NCBI GenBank assembly: GCA_050251815.1
Contig: JBFWMB010000103.1
Location: forward strand, 1-13,069
Reading direction: 5' to 3'
Length of the DNA: 13,069 nt
From: GWE2-40-63 sp050251815
GTDB lineage: Bacteria; Bacteroidota; Bacteroidia; Bacteroidales; SZUA-534
Made by a program: the position numbers and the translations under genes
Shown: positions 1 through 6,471 of the stretch, in pieces
How positions within the stretch are numbered: position 1 is the stretch's first letter
Layout: every line of letters begins with the position of its first letter
Notes under the pieces: generated by a model
Database searches by the model: none
What the model saw: only the letters and a program-made list of their open reading frames with translations
Told to the model about the DNA's origin: nothing

Positions 1-2
1 TT

Positions 3-61
3 TTTACGGTTTTTACAACTATCGGTATATGTTTTTGAGCAGGCTTATAACAAACCGTAAA
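3..61. repeat. Perfect 10-bp inverted repeat with 39-nt loop
   Basis: TTTACGGTTT at 3-12 is the exact reverse complement of AAACCGTAAA at 52-61, with 39 bases between. It ends where the 42-bp tandem array begins, and its ACCGTA sequence echoes the ACCGTACG core of the array units. As RNA or single-stranded DNA it could form a hairpin. It may be a boundary element of the accessory region or a strongly diverged unit of the array. The arms are seen directly; the role is unknown. Confidence 0.6.
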
Positions 62-385
62 TGATGCTTTATCCGTACGGTATTTACCGGAAATTTTTTT
101 GGTGGAGCTTTTACCGTACGATATTTACACGAAATATTTTTAGTGGACCATATATCGCACGATATTTTTATGAAAAATATTTTGGTGGAGCATATACCGT
201 ACGATATTTATATGAAAAAAATTTTGGTGGAGCATATACCGCACGATATTTACCCAAAAAAAATTTGGTGGAGCATATACCGTACGATATTTACACGAAA
301 AAATATTTTGTTGAGCATTTACCATACGGTAATTACCCGAAAAAATTTTGGTCGAGTATTGTACGTAGGTACAAAGCTTCCTTTT
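62..385. repeat. Tandem array of about seven 42-bp AT-rich units
   Basis: Units start near 62, 101, 142, 184, 226, 267 and 310, with a degenerate eighth from 350. Lengths run from 39 to 43 bases, mostly 41-43. Each unit reads roughly GGTGGAGCATATACCGTACG, then ATATTTAC, then an A-run/T-run stretch. The core ATACCGTACGATAT is a near-palindrome around CGTACG. The most alike units are those from 184 to 309; the ends are more diverged. Forty-two bases is four helical turns, so the cores would lie on one DNA face, as in protein-binding iterons. It is also 14 codons, which explains why several frames stay open across it (61-594 plus, 143-442 plus, 140-325 minus). I do not regard these as genes. From about 390 to 470 I see only AT-rich DNA. 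Confidence 0.85.
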
Positions 386-470
386 TTCCGAGGCTTTATA
401 CGTTTGCGAATGGGTGCTTTTTTAACTTATTTTTTTGGCTAAGGATTAGACCTTATAGGGCATGGTGGAA

Positions 471-490
471 TTTAGCATTTGCTTTATTTC
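471..490. repeat. Shared boundary motif, copy A
   Basis: TTAGCATTT at 472-480 followed by TTATTTC at 484-490. The same two blocks with almost the same spacing recur at 1296-1313. Both copies lie just downstream of the stop codon of a minus-strand gene, here the one ending at 511. Possible cassette boundary or 3'-end element; function unknown. Confidence 0.45.
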
Positions 491-510
491 GTATTGTGCA
501 AAGTATTCTT

Positions 511-1155
511 TCAGATATTTTGATTCCCGTAAATAACCCAATTAATATCAATTTTTTCATTGCTGTTAAAGCTTTCAATCTTTTTAATTATTGAATGTCG
601 GTGCGCCACACCACACAAAAAGACAGCCTTATCAAATTGATTATCTCTACAATACGAATAAATATTTCGCATCATCGAATTTTCATAAGCATCAATAGCT
701 TCATTAAAAGATGTATTTAACTTATTATCATGCAAAAGATGTTCTTCAAACGCTCGCATTTTCTCTTGTAGAATTATACTTTTTGTACTATTGAGAAATT
801 GAAAGCCTTGCTCGCAGGCAAATGAATTAAAATTATCAATCATTGTTTGATGCTGAATATTCCTGCAAACGAGGTTGTATTTCTTATCAAATGAATCAGA
901 GAGTTCATTGTCAAGAACCGGAATATATTTGAATGAGGAGCTATGGCTGTATTTTTGAATAGCTTTAATCTCTAGCTTTTTATGATACACTCCAAATGAG
1001 GAAAATTGAATCTCTTCATAGTTAGAATAAGTATTTTCAAGAGCTTCCAAAAAAACAATTTCCGGCCTTACTTCCTCTAAAATAGCACATAGTTCATCAG
1101 CATTACATTTTCCCATTTCCTTGTGCACGGTGCTGATAAAAGTGATGGTATTCAT
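511..1155 (-). CDS. TraB/GumN-like protein
   Basis: A 214-residue protein that I place tentatively near the TraB/PrgY/GumN (ChaN-like) fold. The N-terminus has STVH (residues 8-11), matching the family's GTxH motif. It is followed by a helix and RPEIVFLEALE (30-40), matching the 'kPDvVflE' strand with its acidic residues. Near the C-terminus CGVAHRHSI (181-189) matches the family's 'vGxxHxxgi' motif. These conserved His and Glu residues are thought to form a metal or catalytic site, but the biochemistry of most members is unknown. There is no signal peptide or membrane segment, so it is probably cytoplasmic. It is a lone gene in AT-rich DNA, with the tandem array beyond its 3' end. The start at 1155 follows an A-rich leader. 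Other assignments are possible because similarity beyond the motifs is weak. Confidence 0.65.
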   Translation of the reverse strand: MNTITFISTVHKEMGKCNADELCAILEEVRPEIVFLEALENTYSNYEEIQFSSFGVYHKKLEIKAIQKYSHSSSFKYIPVLDNELSDSFDKKYNLVCRNIQHQTMIDNFNSFACEQGFQFLNSTKSIILQEKMRAFEEHLLHDNKLNTSFNEAIDAYENSMMRNIYSYCRDNQFDKAVFLCGVAHRHSIIKKIESFNSNEKIDINWVIYGNQNI

Positions 1156-1171
1156 TAATTTATTTGTTGAA

Positions 1172-1179
1172 AAAATGTA
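1172..1179 (-). promoter_or_regulatory. Possible -7 element for the TraB-like gene
   Basis: On the minus strand this reads TACATTTT, seven of eight matches to the Bacteroidota -7 consensus TAnnTTTG, 16 bases upstream of the start codon. No clear -33 TTTG lies at the right distance, so this is weak. Confidence 0.25.
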
Positions 1180-1192
1180 GTAAATAATTACT

Positions 1193-1313
1193 GGGCTTTA
1201 AATACCTGGATTGATGGTATGGCCAGTAAGGGATTTCCTTCAAATACGAATCAAGTTTGCAATCGTACCAAGCCCCTATTTTTCATGATTATGTGTTAGC
1301 ATTTCGTTATTTC
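1193..1313. repeat. Imperfect inverted repeat plus boundary motif, copy B
   Basis: GGGCTT (1193-1198) can pair with AAGCCC (1270-1275), TGGTA (1215-1219) with TACCA (1266-1270), and AAGG (1228-1231) with CCTT (1237-1240), giving a nested, asymmetrical hairpin. Next to it is GTTAGCA (1295-1301), followed by TTATTTC (1307-1313), nearly the same as the copy at 471-490. The element fills the gap between the TraB-like gene and the DUF2971 gene. Its layout resembles a cassette recombination site, but it lacks the classical attC core; that reading is an inference. Confidence 0.4.
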
Positions 1314-1322
1314 CTATTTGAA

Positions 1323-2067
1323 CTAATAAAGGGGATCTTCATTTAATCTAGATTTTTTTACCTCAAAACTGAAATTAAATCTATCGACAACTGTAGAAAC
1401 GACCTTTTTAAACCAGTCAGGAGAAGTAGGTGATATATGTATACTTTCTATTAATACCTTAAGATCTACATTAATAGAAATTCCATTATCTATAGTGTCA
1501 ACTGAAAAATCTATGTGATTTTTGTTTTTAATTGGTATTTGACCTTGAACTACAGCTCTAACTTCTTTGTTCAAAACTCTTCCTCTTATGTAAGAAAGGT
1601 AATAAGTGGTTTCCACTTTCAAAATAGTCATTTTCGTAATCTATATATTTTACCAGACCAAGGTGGATTGGATACTTATCTATTAGGCTCTCCTTTAGTC
1701 TTGAATAAGTTGATTGGATAGCTATCCCCTCATTACTATTCAAATACAGTTTCCACATTGCAGCAGATTCATGTTCATTCATGTGCCAACAATTAATTCC
1801 ATAGTATCTTTTCCAGTTCTCAGCTTCGGTGTCTTTAGGAAAATACTTAGGTCTTGGAATTAATCCGTTATCACTGAGAACAAAATTTCGTGCTTCAATA
1901 TTTTTTCTTGTATAAGAACCCTCAAATGGGTCTCCTAATTTGTCTGCACGTGTGAAAAATAATGCATTAGAATCCAAAACTTCTATAAACTTAGAAATAT
2001 CCATGTATCTCCATATTTTAGAGTTTTCGTCTTCGGGTTGAGTGAATATCTTTAGAGCAGAATACAT
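1323..2067 (-). pseudogene. DUF2971-family protein, broken by a 1-base frameshift
   Basis: The first frame, starting at 2067, gives about 167 residues with DUF2971 features: WRYMDISKF (19-27), NALFFTRADKLGDPFEG (34-50) and INCWHMNEHESAAMW (91-105). It reaches HKRKSFEQ and then stops at 1558. The family motif normally continues 'KR.sFe.E.EvRa', and exactly this, KEVRAVVQG, appears in the next frame, which runs to 1323 (Leu-Asn-Glu-Asp-Pro-Leu-Tyr end). Removing one A from the AAA run at 1566-1568 (TTT on the plus strand) would join them as SFEQEVRAVVQG. The joined protein would be about 248 residues, a normal size for this family of unknown function. An upstream ATG at 2130 is in frame, but that stretch overlaps the inter-gene element, so I prefer 2067. 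It could be a true pseudogene, a sequencing error or, less likely, programmed slippage. Confidence 0.75.
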
Positions 2068-2115
2068 AAATCCATTTTTAAAATTTATATTATTAGTACT
2101 GACATAAATGCTAAG

Positions 2116-2240
2116 GTTGGCATTAAACACAGTTGCGTTGTCCGTTTCTTGCTTTTATGTTAAAACTAAGATTAAAACAAATTGAAATTGCGGCTTTTCC
2201 AACTACCGTAAGCAAGAGGTTTGAGCGTGGGTTGGCAACT
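2116..2240. repeat. Inter-gene inverted-repeat element with GTTGGCA at both ends
   Basis: GTTGGCA occurs at 2116-2122 and again at 2231-2237. Between them AGTTGC (2131-2136) pairs with GCAACT (2235-2240) and CTTGCTT (2148-2154) with AAGCAAG (2210-2216), leaving an inner loop of 55 bases. A bipartite stem of about 110 bases is like the layout of integron attC sites, but the end motifs do not meet the GTTRRRY/RYYYAAC rule. It lies between the lipoprotein gene and the broken DUF2971 gene. It could instead be a structured 3' untranslated region. Confidence 0.45.
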
Positions 2241-2262
2241 TTTATTTTTAATCTTTTTATCA

Positions 2263-2862
2263 CTATCCACAAGATATATTTTTAATCTCAACAGATTCAC
2301 TTTTACTATTTTTCAGATCATTATTTAGTATTTTCCAAACATCCCCATTCTTATCAACCAATCCTACAATCCCAAGTCCTTTTGCAAGAATCAGTTTAAA
2401 AAATCTATCATTTGTATCTTTTTTCTCAAAAATACGAACAAAGTCATATTTAACTCCCTCATATGAATAATCTGATAACTCACTATAATCAGAATTATAC
2501 TCAGTAAAATAGAATCCTTTTATTAAAAATCTCTGAGCATTGATATTATTTTCATTTAATCCAATATCAATTTGTAAATCAGTGTTAATTGTTTCATTGC
2601 CATTAATCATTATATGGTCATCACAAGTTCCACAATCAAGATTTGTCATATAATGGGTAGTATGTTCGACTATTACCTCATTAATGACTAATTTCATAAT
2701 TGAATCATTCGAGCAATTAATCAGTCTTATTGTATCATTATTTTGATAGGGTATCCATTCGAGTATCTCATTATTAAAATCTGGGCAATCAATTTGTCTG
2801 CCACAACAAAAAATTAAAATAAGTCCTGAAATAATAATTGTCAATTGTATTATTTTTCCCAT
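2263..2862 (-). CDS. Hypothetical small lipoprotein
   Basis: A 199-residue protein that I cannot assign to a named family. It starts with MGKIIQ, then a hydrophobic stretch (residues 7-18) ending in FCCGR. Cys19 or Cys20 could be a lipidated cysteine, although F or C at position -1 is an unusual lipobox. The rest is polar and strand-rich, with cysteines at 25 and 50 and a CGTC motif near 77-80, suggesting an exported disulphide-bearing protein. The C-terminal third (GLGIVGLVDKNGDVWKI) reads like a beta-sheet ending. Similar-looking 'CPDFNNEILEW' proteins are, to my recollection, found as orphan genes in Bacteroidota, but I cannot check this. It is the third one-gene unit of the AT-rich region, on the same strand as the others. 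Being a real gene is likely; the function is unknown. Confidence 0.65.
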   Translation of the reverse strand: MGKIIQLTIIISGLILIFCCGRQIDCPDFNNEILEWIPYQNNDTIRLINCSNDSIMKLVINEVIVEHTTHYMTNLDCGTCDDHIMINGNETINTDLQIDIGLNENNINAQRFLIKGFYFTEYNSDYSELSDYSYEGVKYDFVRIFEKKDTNDRFFKLILAKGLGIVGLVDKNGDVWKILNNDLKNSKSESVEIKNISCG

Positions 2863-2882
2863 AATTTTACTTTAATGTTGAT

Positions 2883-2999
2883 GTTAGCCTCATAATGGTT
2901 GCATAACTACAAGCTATCCGTCCCCCACCCCCCTTATCCTCCCAAATCGGGAGGGTAGCGGTAAAAGCTTGCGTTTATTTGTATTATAGGTGGTAGTTG
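2883..2999. repeat. Nested inverted-repeat element at the right edge of the accessory region
   Basis: Beside GTTAGCC (2883-2889) lies a nest of pairing arms: AACTAC (2905-2910) with GTAGTT (2993-2998), CAAGCT (2910-2915) with AGCTTG (2966-2971), and CCTCCC (2938-2943) with GGGAGG (2949-2954). The alternative pair GCTA (2913-2916) with TAGC (2956-2959) also exists. The C-rich stretch at 2920-2943 is unlike the AT-rich DNA to its left and resembles the short palindromic repeats scattered in many Bacteroidota genomes. It marks the change from AT-rich orphan genes to the better-composed DNA starting with the pirin gene. Confidence 0.5.
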
Positions 3000-3051
3000 T
3001 GTTCATTTAAATTGCATTCAGCTTACCAAAGCTAATAAATTATTTGCTACC

Positions 3052-3072
3052 AAACTACTTACCCGGTAGTTT
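3052..3072. repeat. 7-bp inverted repeat upstream of the pirin gene
   Basis: AAACTAC (3052-3058) pairs with GTAGTTT (3066-3072) across a 7-base loop. It is 70 bases before the pirin start and about 35 bases upstream of the possible -7 element, so it could be an operator. There is no long T-run, so a terminator is less likely. The rest of 3000-3100 shows nothing recognisable. Confidence 0.35.
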
Positions 3073-3106
3073 TTAGGTTTACGTAAAGGGTGTGCGAAAA
3101 ATTGCT

Positions 3107-3114
3107 TACTTTTA
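3107..3114 (+). promoter_or_regulatory. Possible -7 element for the pirin gene
   Basis: TACTTTTA matches seven of eight positions of TAnnTTTG and lies 27 bases before the ATG at 3142. I see no convincing -33 TTTG, so confidence is low. Confidence 0.3.
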
Positions 3115-3141
3115 ATTCGGTAAAAACTAAAACGCAGCATT

Positions 3142-4158
3142 ATGTATCATAAAGTAGTTCAGCAAATAAAGCCCCTGGGGTTTACCTGGGAAACCCGCGA
3201 CCCCTTTTTGTTTTGTGTACATCATAACGACAACTATCCGGCCGGCAATGGTCAAATGGGCCCTGCCGCTTCCCTTTCGGGACGATACCTGGGTCACGAT
3301 TTTACGCCCAAAGACGGCTGGCGCATGTACCATGGCGAGACCGTTCCCGGTTTTCCGGCGCATCCCCACCGGGGTTTCGAAACGGTTACCGTGGTACTTA
3401 CCGGCTATGTCGATCATTCCGATTCGCACGGTGCCGCCGGTAGGTACGGCCAGGGCGATGTGCAATGGATGACCGCGGGCTCGGGCCTGCAACATGCCGA
3501 AATGTTTCCCCTGCTCGAAGCCTCGAAACCCAATCCCCTGGAGCTGTTCCAGATTTGGCTGAACCTGCCGCAAAAAAACAAGATGGTTGCCCCCCATTAC
3601 AACATGCTTTGGAACGAAGCCATTCCGGTACTTACCGAAACCGATGCCCGGGGAAAAGAAACCACCCTACGCATCATCAGCGGACAACTCAAAACAACTG
3701 CGGTTCCGGCTCCCGTTCCCGATTCATGGGCCAGTGACCCTAAAAACGAAGTGGGTATCTGGCTCATTAAAATGAATCCACAGGCGCAATGGACGCTTCC
3801 TGCCGCATCGCCCGAAGTAAATCGCACCCTGTACTTTTATCAGGGCTCCCAAATTACCGTGGCCGGAATACCGGTTCCCTCCTATCATTCGGTAGAACTT
3901 ATGGCCGAACAGGATTTAAACATCAGCAACGGCCCGGACGAAAGTTACCTACTGCTGCTTCAGGGCAAGCCCATAAACGAACCGGTGGTGCAACACGGTC
4001 CTTTTGTAATGAACCGCATGGAAGAAATCCATCAGGCCTTTGCCGATTACCGGCTTACCCAATTTGGCGGCTGGCCCTGGCCACAAAGCGATCAGGTTCA
4101 TCCGGCCAACAGGGGTCGTTTTGCCAAATATGCCGATGGCCGCGAAGAAAAACCGTAA
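3142..4158 (+). CDS. Pirin-family metal-binding cupin protein
   Basis: A 338-residue cytoplasmic bicupin of the pirin family. The N-terminal cupin carries all the iron ligands known from human pirin: His74 and His76 in HPHRGFETVT (74-83), and His118 and Glu120 in GSGLQHAE (113-120), after the typical GDVQWMTAG strand (105-113). The C-terminal cupin is recognisable from about residue 230, with the usual loss of ligands. Pirins act variously as quercetin dioxygenases or redox-sensitive regulators, and sequence alone does not tell which. At 338 residues it is longer than many pirins; the extra length includes a segment before HPHRG (about 33-70) and a long C-terminal tail. The gamma-glutamyltranspeptidase gene follows on the same strand after 81 bases with a hairpin between. 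The start at 3142 fits the domain start, and there is no Shine-Dalgarno sequence, as usual in this phylum. Confidence 0.93.
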   Translation: MYHKVVQQIKPLGFTWETRDPFLFCVHHNDNYPAGNGQMGPAASLSGRYLGHDFTPKDGWRMYHGETVPGFPAHPHRGFETVTVVLTGYVDHSDSHGAAGRYGQGDVQWMTAGSGLQHAEMFPLLEASKPNPLELFQIWLNLPQKNKMVAPHYNMLWNEAIPVLTETDARGKETTLRIISGQLKTTAVPAPVPDSWASDPKNEVGIWLIKMNPQAQWTLPAASPEVNRTLYFYQGSQITVAGIPVPSYHSVELMAEQDLNISNGPDESYLLLLQGKPINEPVVQHGPFVMNRMEEIHQAFADYRLTQFGGWPWPQSDQVHPANRGRFAKYADGREEKP

Positions 4159-4182
4159 ACCTGGAATTTACAATTCAGGTTT
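4157..4182 (+). terminator. Strong hairpin over the pirin stop codon
   Basis: AAACCTG (4157-4163) and AATT (4165-4168) pair with AATT (4172-4175) and CAGGTTT (4176-4182). This makes 11 base pairs with a single bulged G at 4164 and a TAC loop. The left arm begins inside the stop codon. There is no good T-run after it, so it may be an attenuator or RNA-processing/stability site between pirin and the transpeptidase gene rather than a full terminator. Confidence 0.5.
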
Positions 4183-4239
4183 CGTAAAGAATTCACAACT
4201 TACCTTTTTGCTCTTACAACGAATCTCAACTAAAACAAC

Positions 4240-5937
4240 ATGAAAACTCTTGTCACAGCGCTTTACTTTTCACTACTTTTTATAAGCACCGGCTTTGCCC
4301 AGGACCGGGTAACCGGGGCCTTGTTTGCCACACGTTCCGAAGTACTGGCACAAAACGGTATGGTAGCTACCAGTCATCCGCTGGCCACGCAAATCGGGCT
4401 CGACATACTGAAAAGCGGCGGCAATGCCATTGACGCAGCCATAGCAGCCAACGCGGCTTTGGGATTGATGGAACCCACCGGCTGTGGCGTGGGTGGCGAT
4501 TTGTTTGCCCTTATCTGGGATGCAAAAACCCAAAAGCTTTACGGGCTCAACGCCAGTGGACGTTCGCCCAAAGCGCTTACGCTGGATTATTTTAAGAAAA
4601 ATGGGCTGGAAAAAGTTCCTTCACACGGTCCGCTTTCAGTGAGTGTGCCCGGAGCAGTCGATGGCTGGTTCGAGATGCACCAAAAATTTGGAAGCCTACC
4701 CATGGAACAAATTCTGGCTCCGGCCATTGATTACGCCGAAGTAGGTTTTCCATTAACCGAACTCATCGCGCATTACATGCAACTTTCCATTCCGTTCTAT
4801 CAGCGGTCGGGCTATGCCAATATCGAAGATACCTACCTAAAACAAAACGGAGGACGTCTGCCCAACGAGGGCGAAATCTTTAAAAACCCTTACCTGGCAC
4901 AAACATATAAAACCATTGCCCGGGGCGGCCGCGATGCTTTTTATAAAGGAGCCATGGCTCAAACTATCGCCGGGTTTATTCAGGAAAAAGGCGGATTTTT
5001 ATCGGAAAGCGATTTAGCCGAGCACCATTCGGAATGGGTTGAACCGGTATCGGTGAATTACCGGGGATACGATGTTTGGGAACTGCCTCCCAACGGACAG
5101 GGAATTGCAGCCCTGCAAATGTTGCAGCTGCTTGAAGCCTACGATTTCTCAAAAATTCCCTTCGGGAGCACCGAGCATTTGCATCTTTTTACCGAAGCCA
5201 AGAAACTGGCCTTTGAAGACCGGGCCAAATACTATGCAGACAGGGATTTTGCCAAAGTACCGGTCGATGATCTCTTGTCAGAAAGCTATGCCAATGAACG
5301 CCGGAAACTGATTGGCGAGCAGGCTGGCTCGTACCATGCAGGTGAAATTAGTGCAGGCGAAACCATTTACCTTACCGTAGCCGATAAGGACGGCAATATG
5401 GTGTCGTTAATTCAAAGCAATTACCGGGGCATGGGTTCGGGAATGGTTCCTCCCGGATTGGGGTTTATGCTTCAGGACCGCGGCGAATTGTTCAGTTTAA
5501 AACCCGGACAGGCAAACACCTACGAGCCGGGCAAACGCCCTTTTCATACCATTATTCCGGCTTTTATTACCAAAGATGGAGCACCTTATATTAGTTTTGG
5601 GGTTATGGGTGGCGATTTTCAACCCCAGGGGCATTGTCAGATAGTAATGAACCTGATTGATTTTGGAATGAACCTGCAGGAAGCTGGCGATGCACCCCGT
5701 TGGGACCATACCGGATCGTCGGAACCTACGGGTGAGCCCAAAAACGGCACGGGCGAGATTCGGGCCGAATCGGGAATTGCCTACGAAACCATCCGCGGAT
5801 TGATGCACAAAAGACACAACGTGGGCTTTTTAAATGGGGGTTATGGCGGCTACCAGGCCATTATGTGGGATGCTGAAAACAAGGTTTACCGGGGCGCATC
5901 CGAAAGCAGAAAAGACGGACAGGCCGCTGGATACTAA
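4240..5937 (+). CDS. ggt: Gamma-glutamyltranspeptidase family protein
   Basis: A 565-residue Ntn-hydrolase of the gamma-glutamyltranspeptidase family, which splits or transfers gamma-glutamyl groups, typically of glutathione, in the periplasm. A signal peptide (1-20, cut at GFA-Q) is clear. The large subunit shows SGGNAIDAAIAA (59-70) and EPTGCGVGGD (78-87). ASGRSP (105-110) carries the arginine expected to bind the substrate carboxylate. The self-cleavage and catalytic threonine is Thr375 in GETIYLTVADKDG (373-385), aligning with Thr391 of the E. coli enzyme. GVMGGD (454-459) gives the oxyanion glycines. The ASGRSP wording and the lack of the E. coli lid loop (here MLQDRGELF) resemble the broader YwrD/acylase-like branch, so glutathione may not be the only substrate. 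A TACCTTTT stretch at 4201-4208 could be its own -7 element, so co-transcription with pirin is possible but not certain. Confidence 0.93.
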   Translation: MKTLVTALYFSLLFISTGFAQDRVTGALFATRSEVLAQNGMVATSHPLATQIGLDILKSGGNAIDAAIAANAALGLMEPTGCGVGGDLFALIWDAKTQKLYGLNASGRSPKALTLDYFKKNGLEKVPSHGPLSVSVPGAVDGWFEMHQKFGSLPMEQILAPAIDYAEVGFPLTELIAHYMQLSIPFYQRSGYANIEDTYLKQNGGRLPNEGEIFKNPYLAQTYKTIARGGRDAFYKGAMAQTIAGFIQEKGGFLSESDLAEHHSEWVEPVSVNYRGYDVWELPPNGQGIAALQMLQLLEAYDFSKIPFGSTEHLHLFTEAKKLAFEDRAKYYADRDFAKVPVDDLLSESYANERRKLIGEQAGSYHAGEISAGETIYLTVADKDGNMVSLIQSNYRGMGSGMVPPGLGFMLQDRGELFSLKPGQANTYEPGKRPFHTIIPAFITKDGAPYISFGVMGGDFQPQGHCQIVMNLIDFGMNLQEAGDAPRWDHTGSSEPTGEPKNGTGEIRAESGIAYETIRGLMHKRHNVGFLNGGYGGYQAIMWDAENKVYRGASESRKDGQAAGY

Positions 5938-6051
5938 GTTAATGGAAAGGGTTATTCGTAAGTTATAATTATTGAATGCCAACCAGTTGTAAGCACATAA
6001 CAAGAGGCAGGCTTATGCCCATACCAAAATGAAAACATCGATACTTGAATG

Positions 6052-6091
6052 AATTGTTAAATTGTTAGATTGTTAGATTGTTAAATTGTAA
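6052..6091. repeat. Five tandem copies of an 8-bp repeat
   Basis: The unit is RATTGTTA: two copies with A first (6052-6067), two with G (6068-6083), then AATTGTAA (6084-6091). Simple repeats of this kind arise by slippage and can vary in copy number. This one lies 15 bases before the broken 5' end of the PAP2 remnant, so it may be connected with that deletion. The sequence from 5938 to 6051 shows only a small hairpin (GGCA/TGCC near 6007-6020) and no gene. Confidence 0.8.
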
Positions 6092-6106
6092 ACAAGCAAA
6101 GAATAA

Positions 6107-6346
6107 ACGGGGCACACCGGCATTGCCTACATGTATTTTATACTGGCCAAAGATAGAACCTACCGGATAATTCTACTATTTAGTGTTTTGGTAATTATTG
6201 CCGCGTTGTTTTTATCGCGGGGCCATTACAGCATCGATGTGCTGTCGGGTGTGTTCTTTGCTTTTGCCATAAAAGCCTATGGCGATAAATACCTTTTACC
6301 CATTTTCACTAAGTTTGAAACGACTCGCGTATCAGGTAAATACTAA
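6107..6346 (+). pseudogene. 3' remnant of a PAP2 / sphingomyelin-synthase-like phosphatase
   Basis: An open frame from 6107 reads TGHTGIAYM before the first ATG at 6131, then a hydrophobic helix and SRGHYSIDVLSG. These match motifs 2 and 3 of the PAP2_C (sphingomyelin-synthase-like) branch of lipid phosphatases, SGHT and SR..HY..DV, with both histidines and the aspartate kept. The N-terminal part with the first motif and the earlier membrane helices is missing: a stop codon (6104-6106) precedes the GHT motif directly. So this is most likely the last 80 codons of a gene that lost its 5' end. If ATG 6131 is used, a 71-residue two-helix protein could be made, but without the GHT motif it should not be an enzyme. 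From 6347 to 6471 I see no gene. Confidence 0.75.
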
Positions 6347-6471
6347 GTTAGCGTTGAATAAGCTGAGCTATTACTGTGTAGGGAAAACCATAAAAAAAAG
6401 AACCGTCAAGCCCATTTGTTTGTATATTTCATTAATTTTAGCCGTTTCTCTAATTTGTTAACACTAAGTCC

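Noticed and set aside
61..360. The tandem array as a CRISPR array
   Set aside because: The units follow each other with no unique spacers of constant length; variation is by point changes throughout the unit, and no cas-like gene is present.
1558..1575. Programmed ribosomal frameshifting in the DUF2971 gene
   Set aside because: Only a three-A run and no evident slippery heptamer or stimulatory hairpin; mutation or sequencing error is simpler.
1515..1721. Plus-strand open frame across the DUF2971 frameshift
   Set aside because: No features of a real protein; it is antisense to both halves of the broken gene.
1193..2999. Calling the inter-gene elements true integron attC sites
   Set aside because: The end motifs (GTTAGCA, GTTGGCA, GTTAGCC) do not meet GTTRRRY, pairing is asymmetrical and no integrase gene is in the window, so they are listed only as candidate elements.
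3127..3597. Minus-strand open frame of 156 codons opposite the pirin gene
   Set aside because: It lies fully across the well-supported pirin gene and has no recognisable domain; a shadow of the coding strand.
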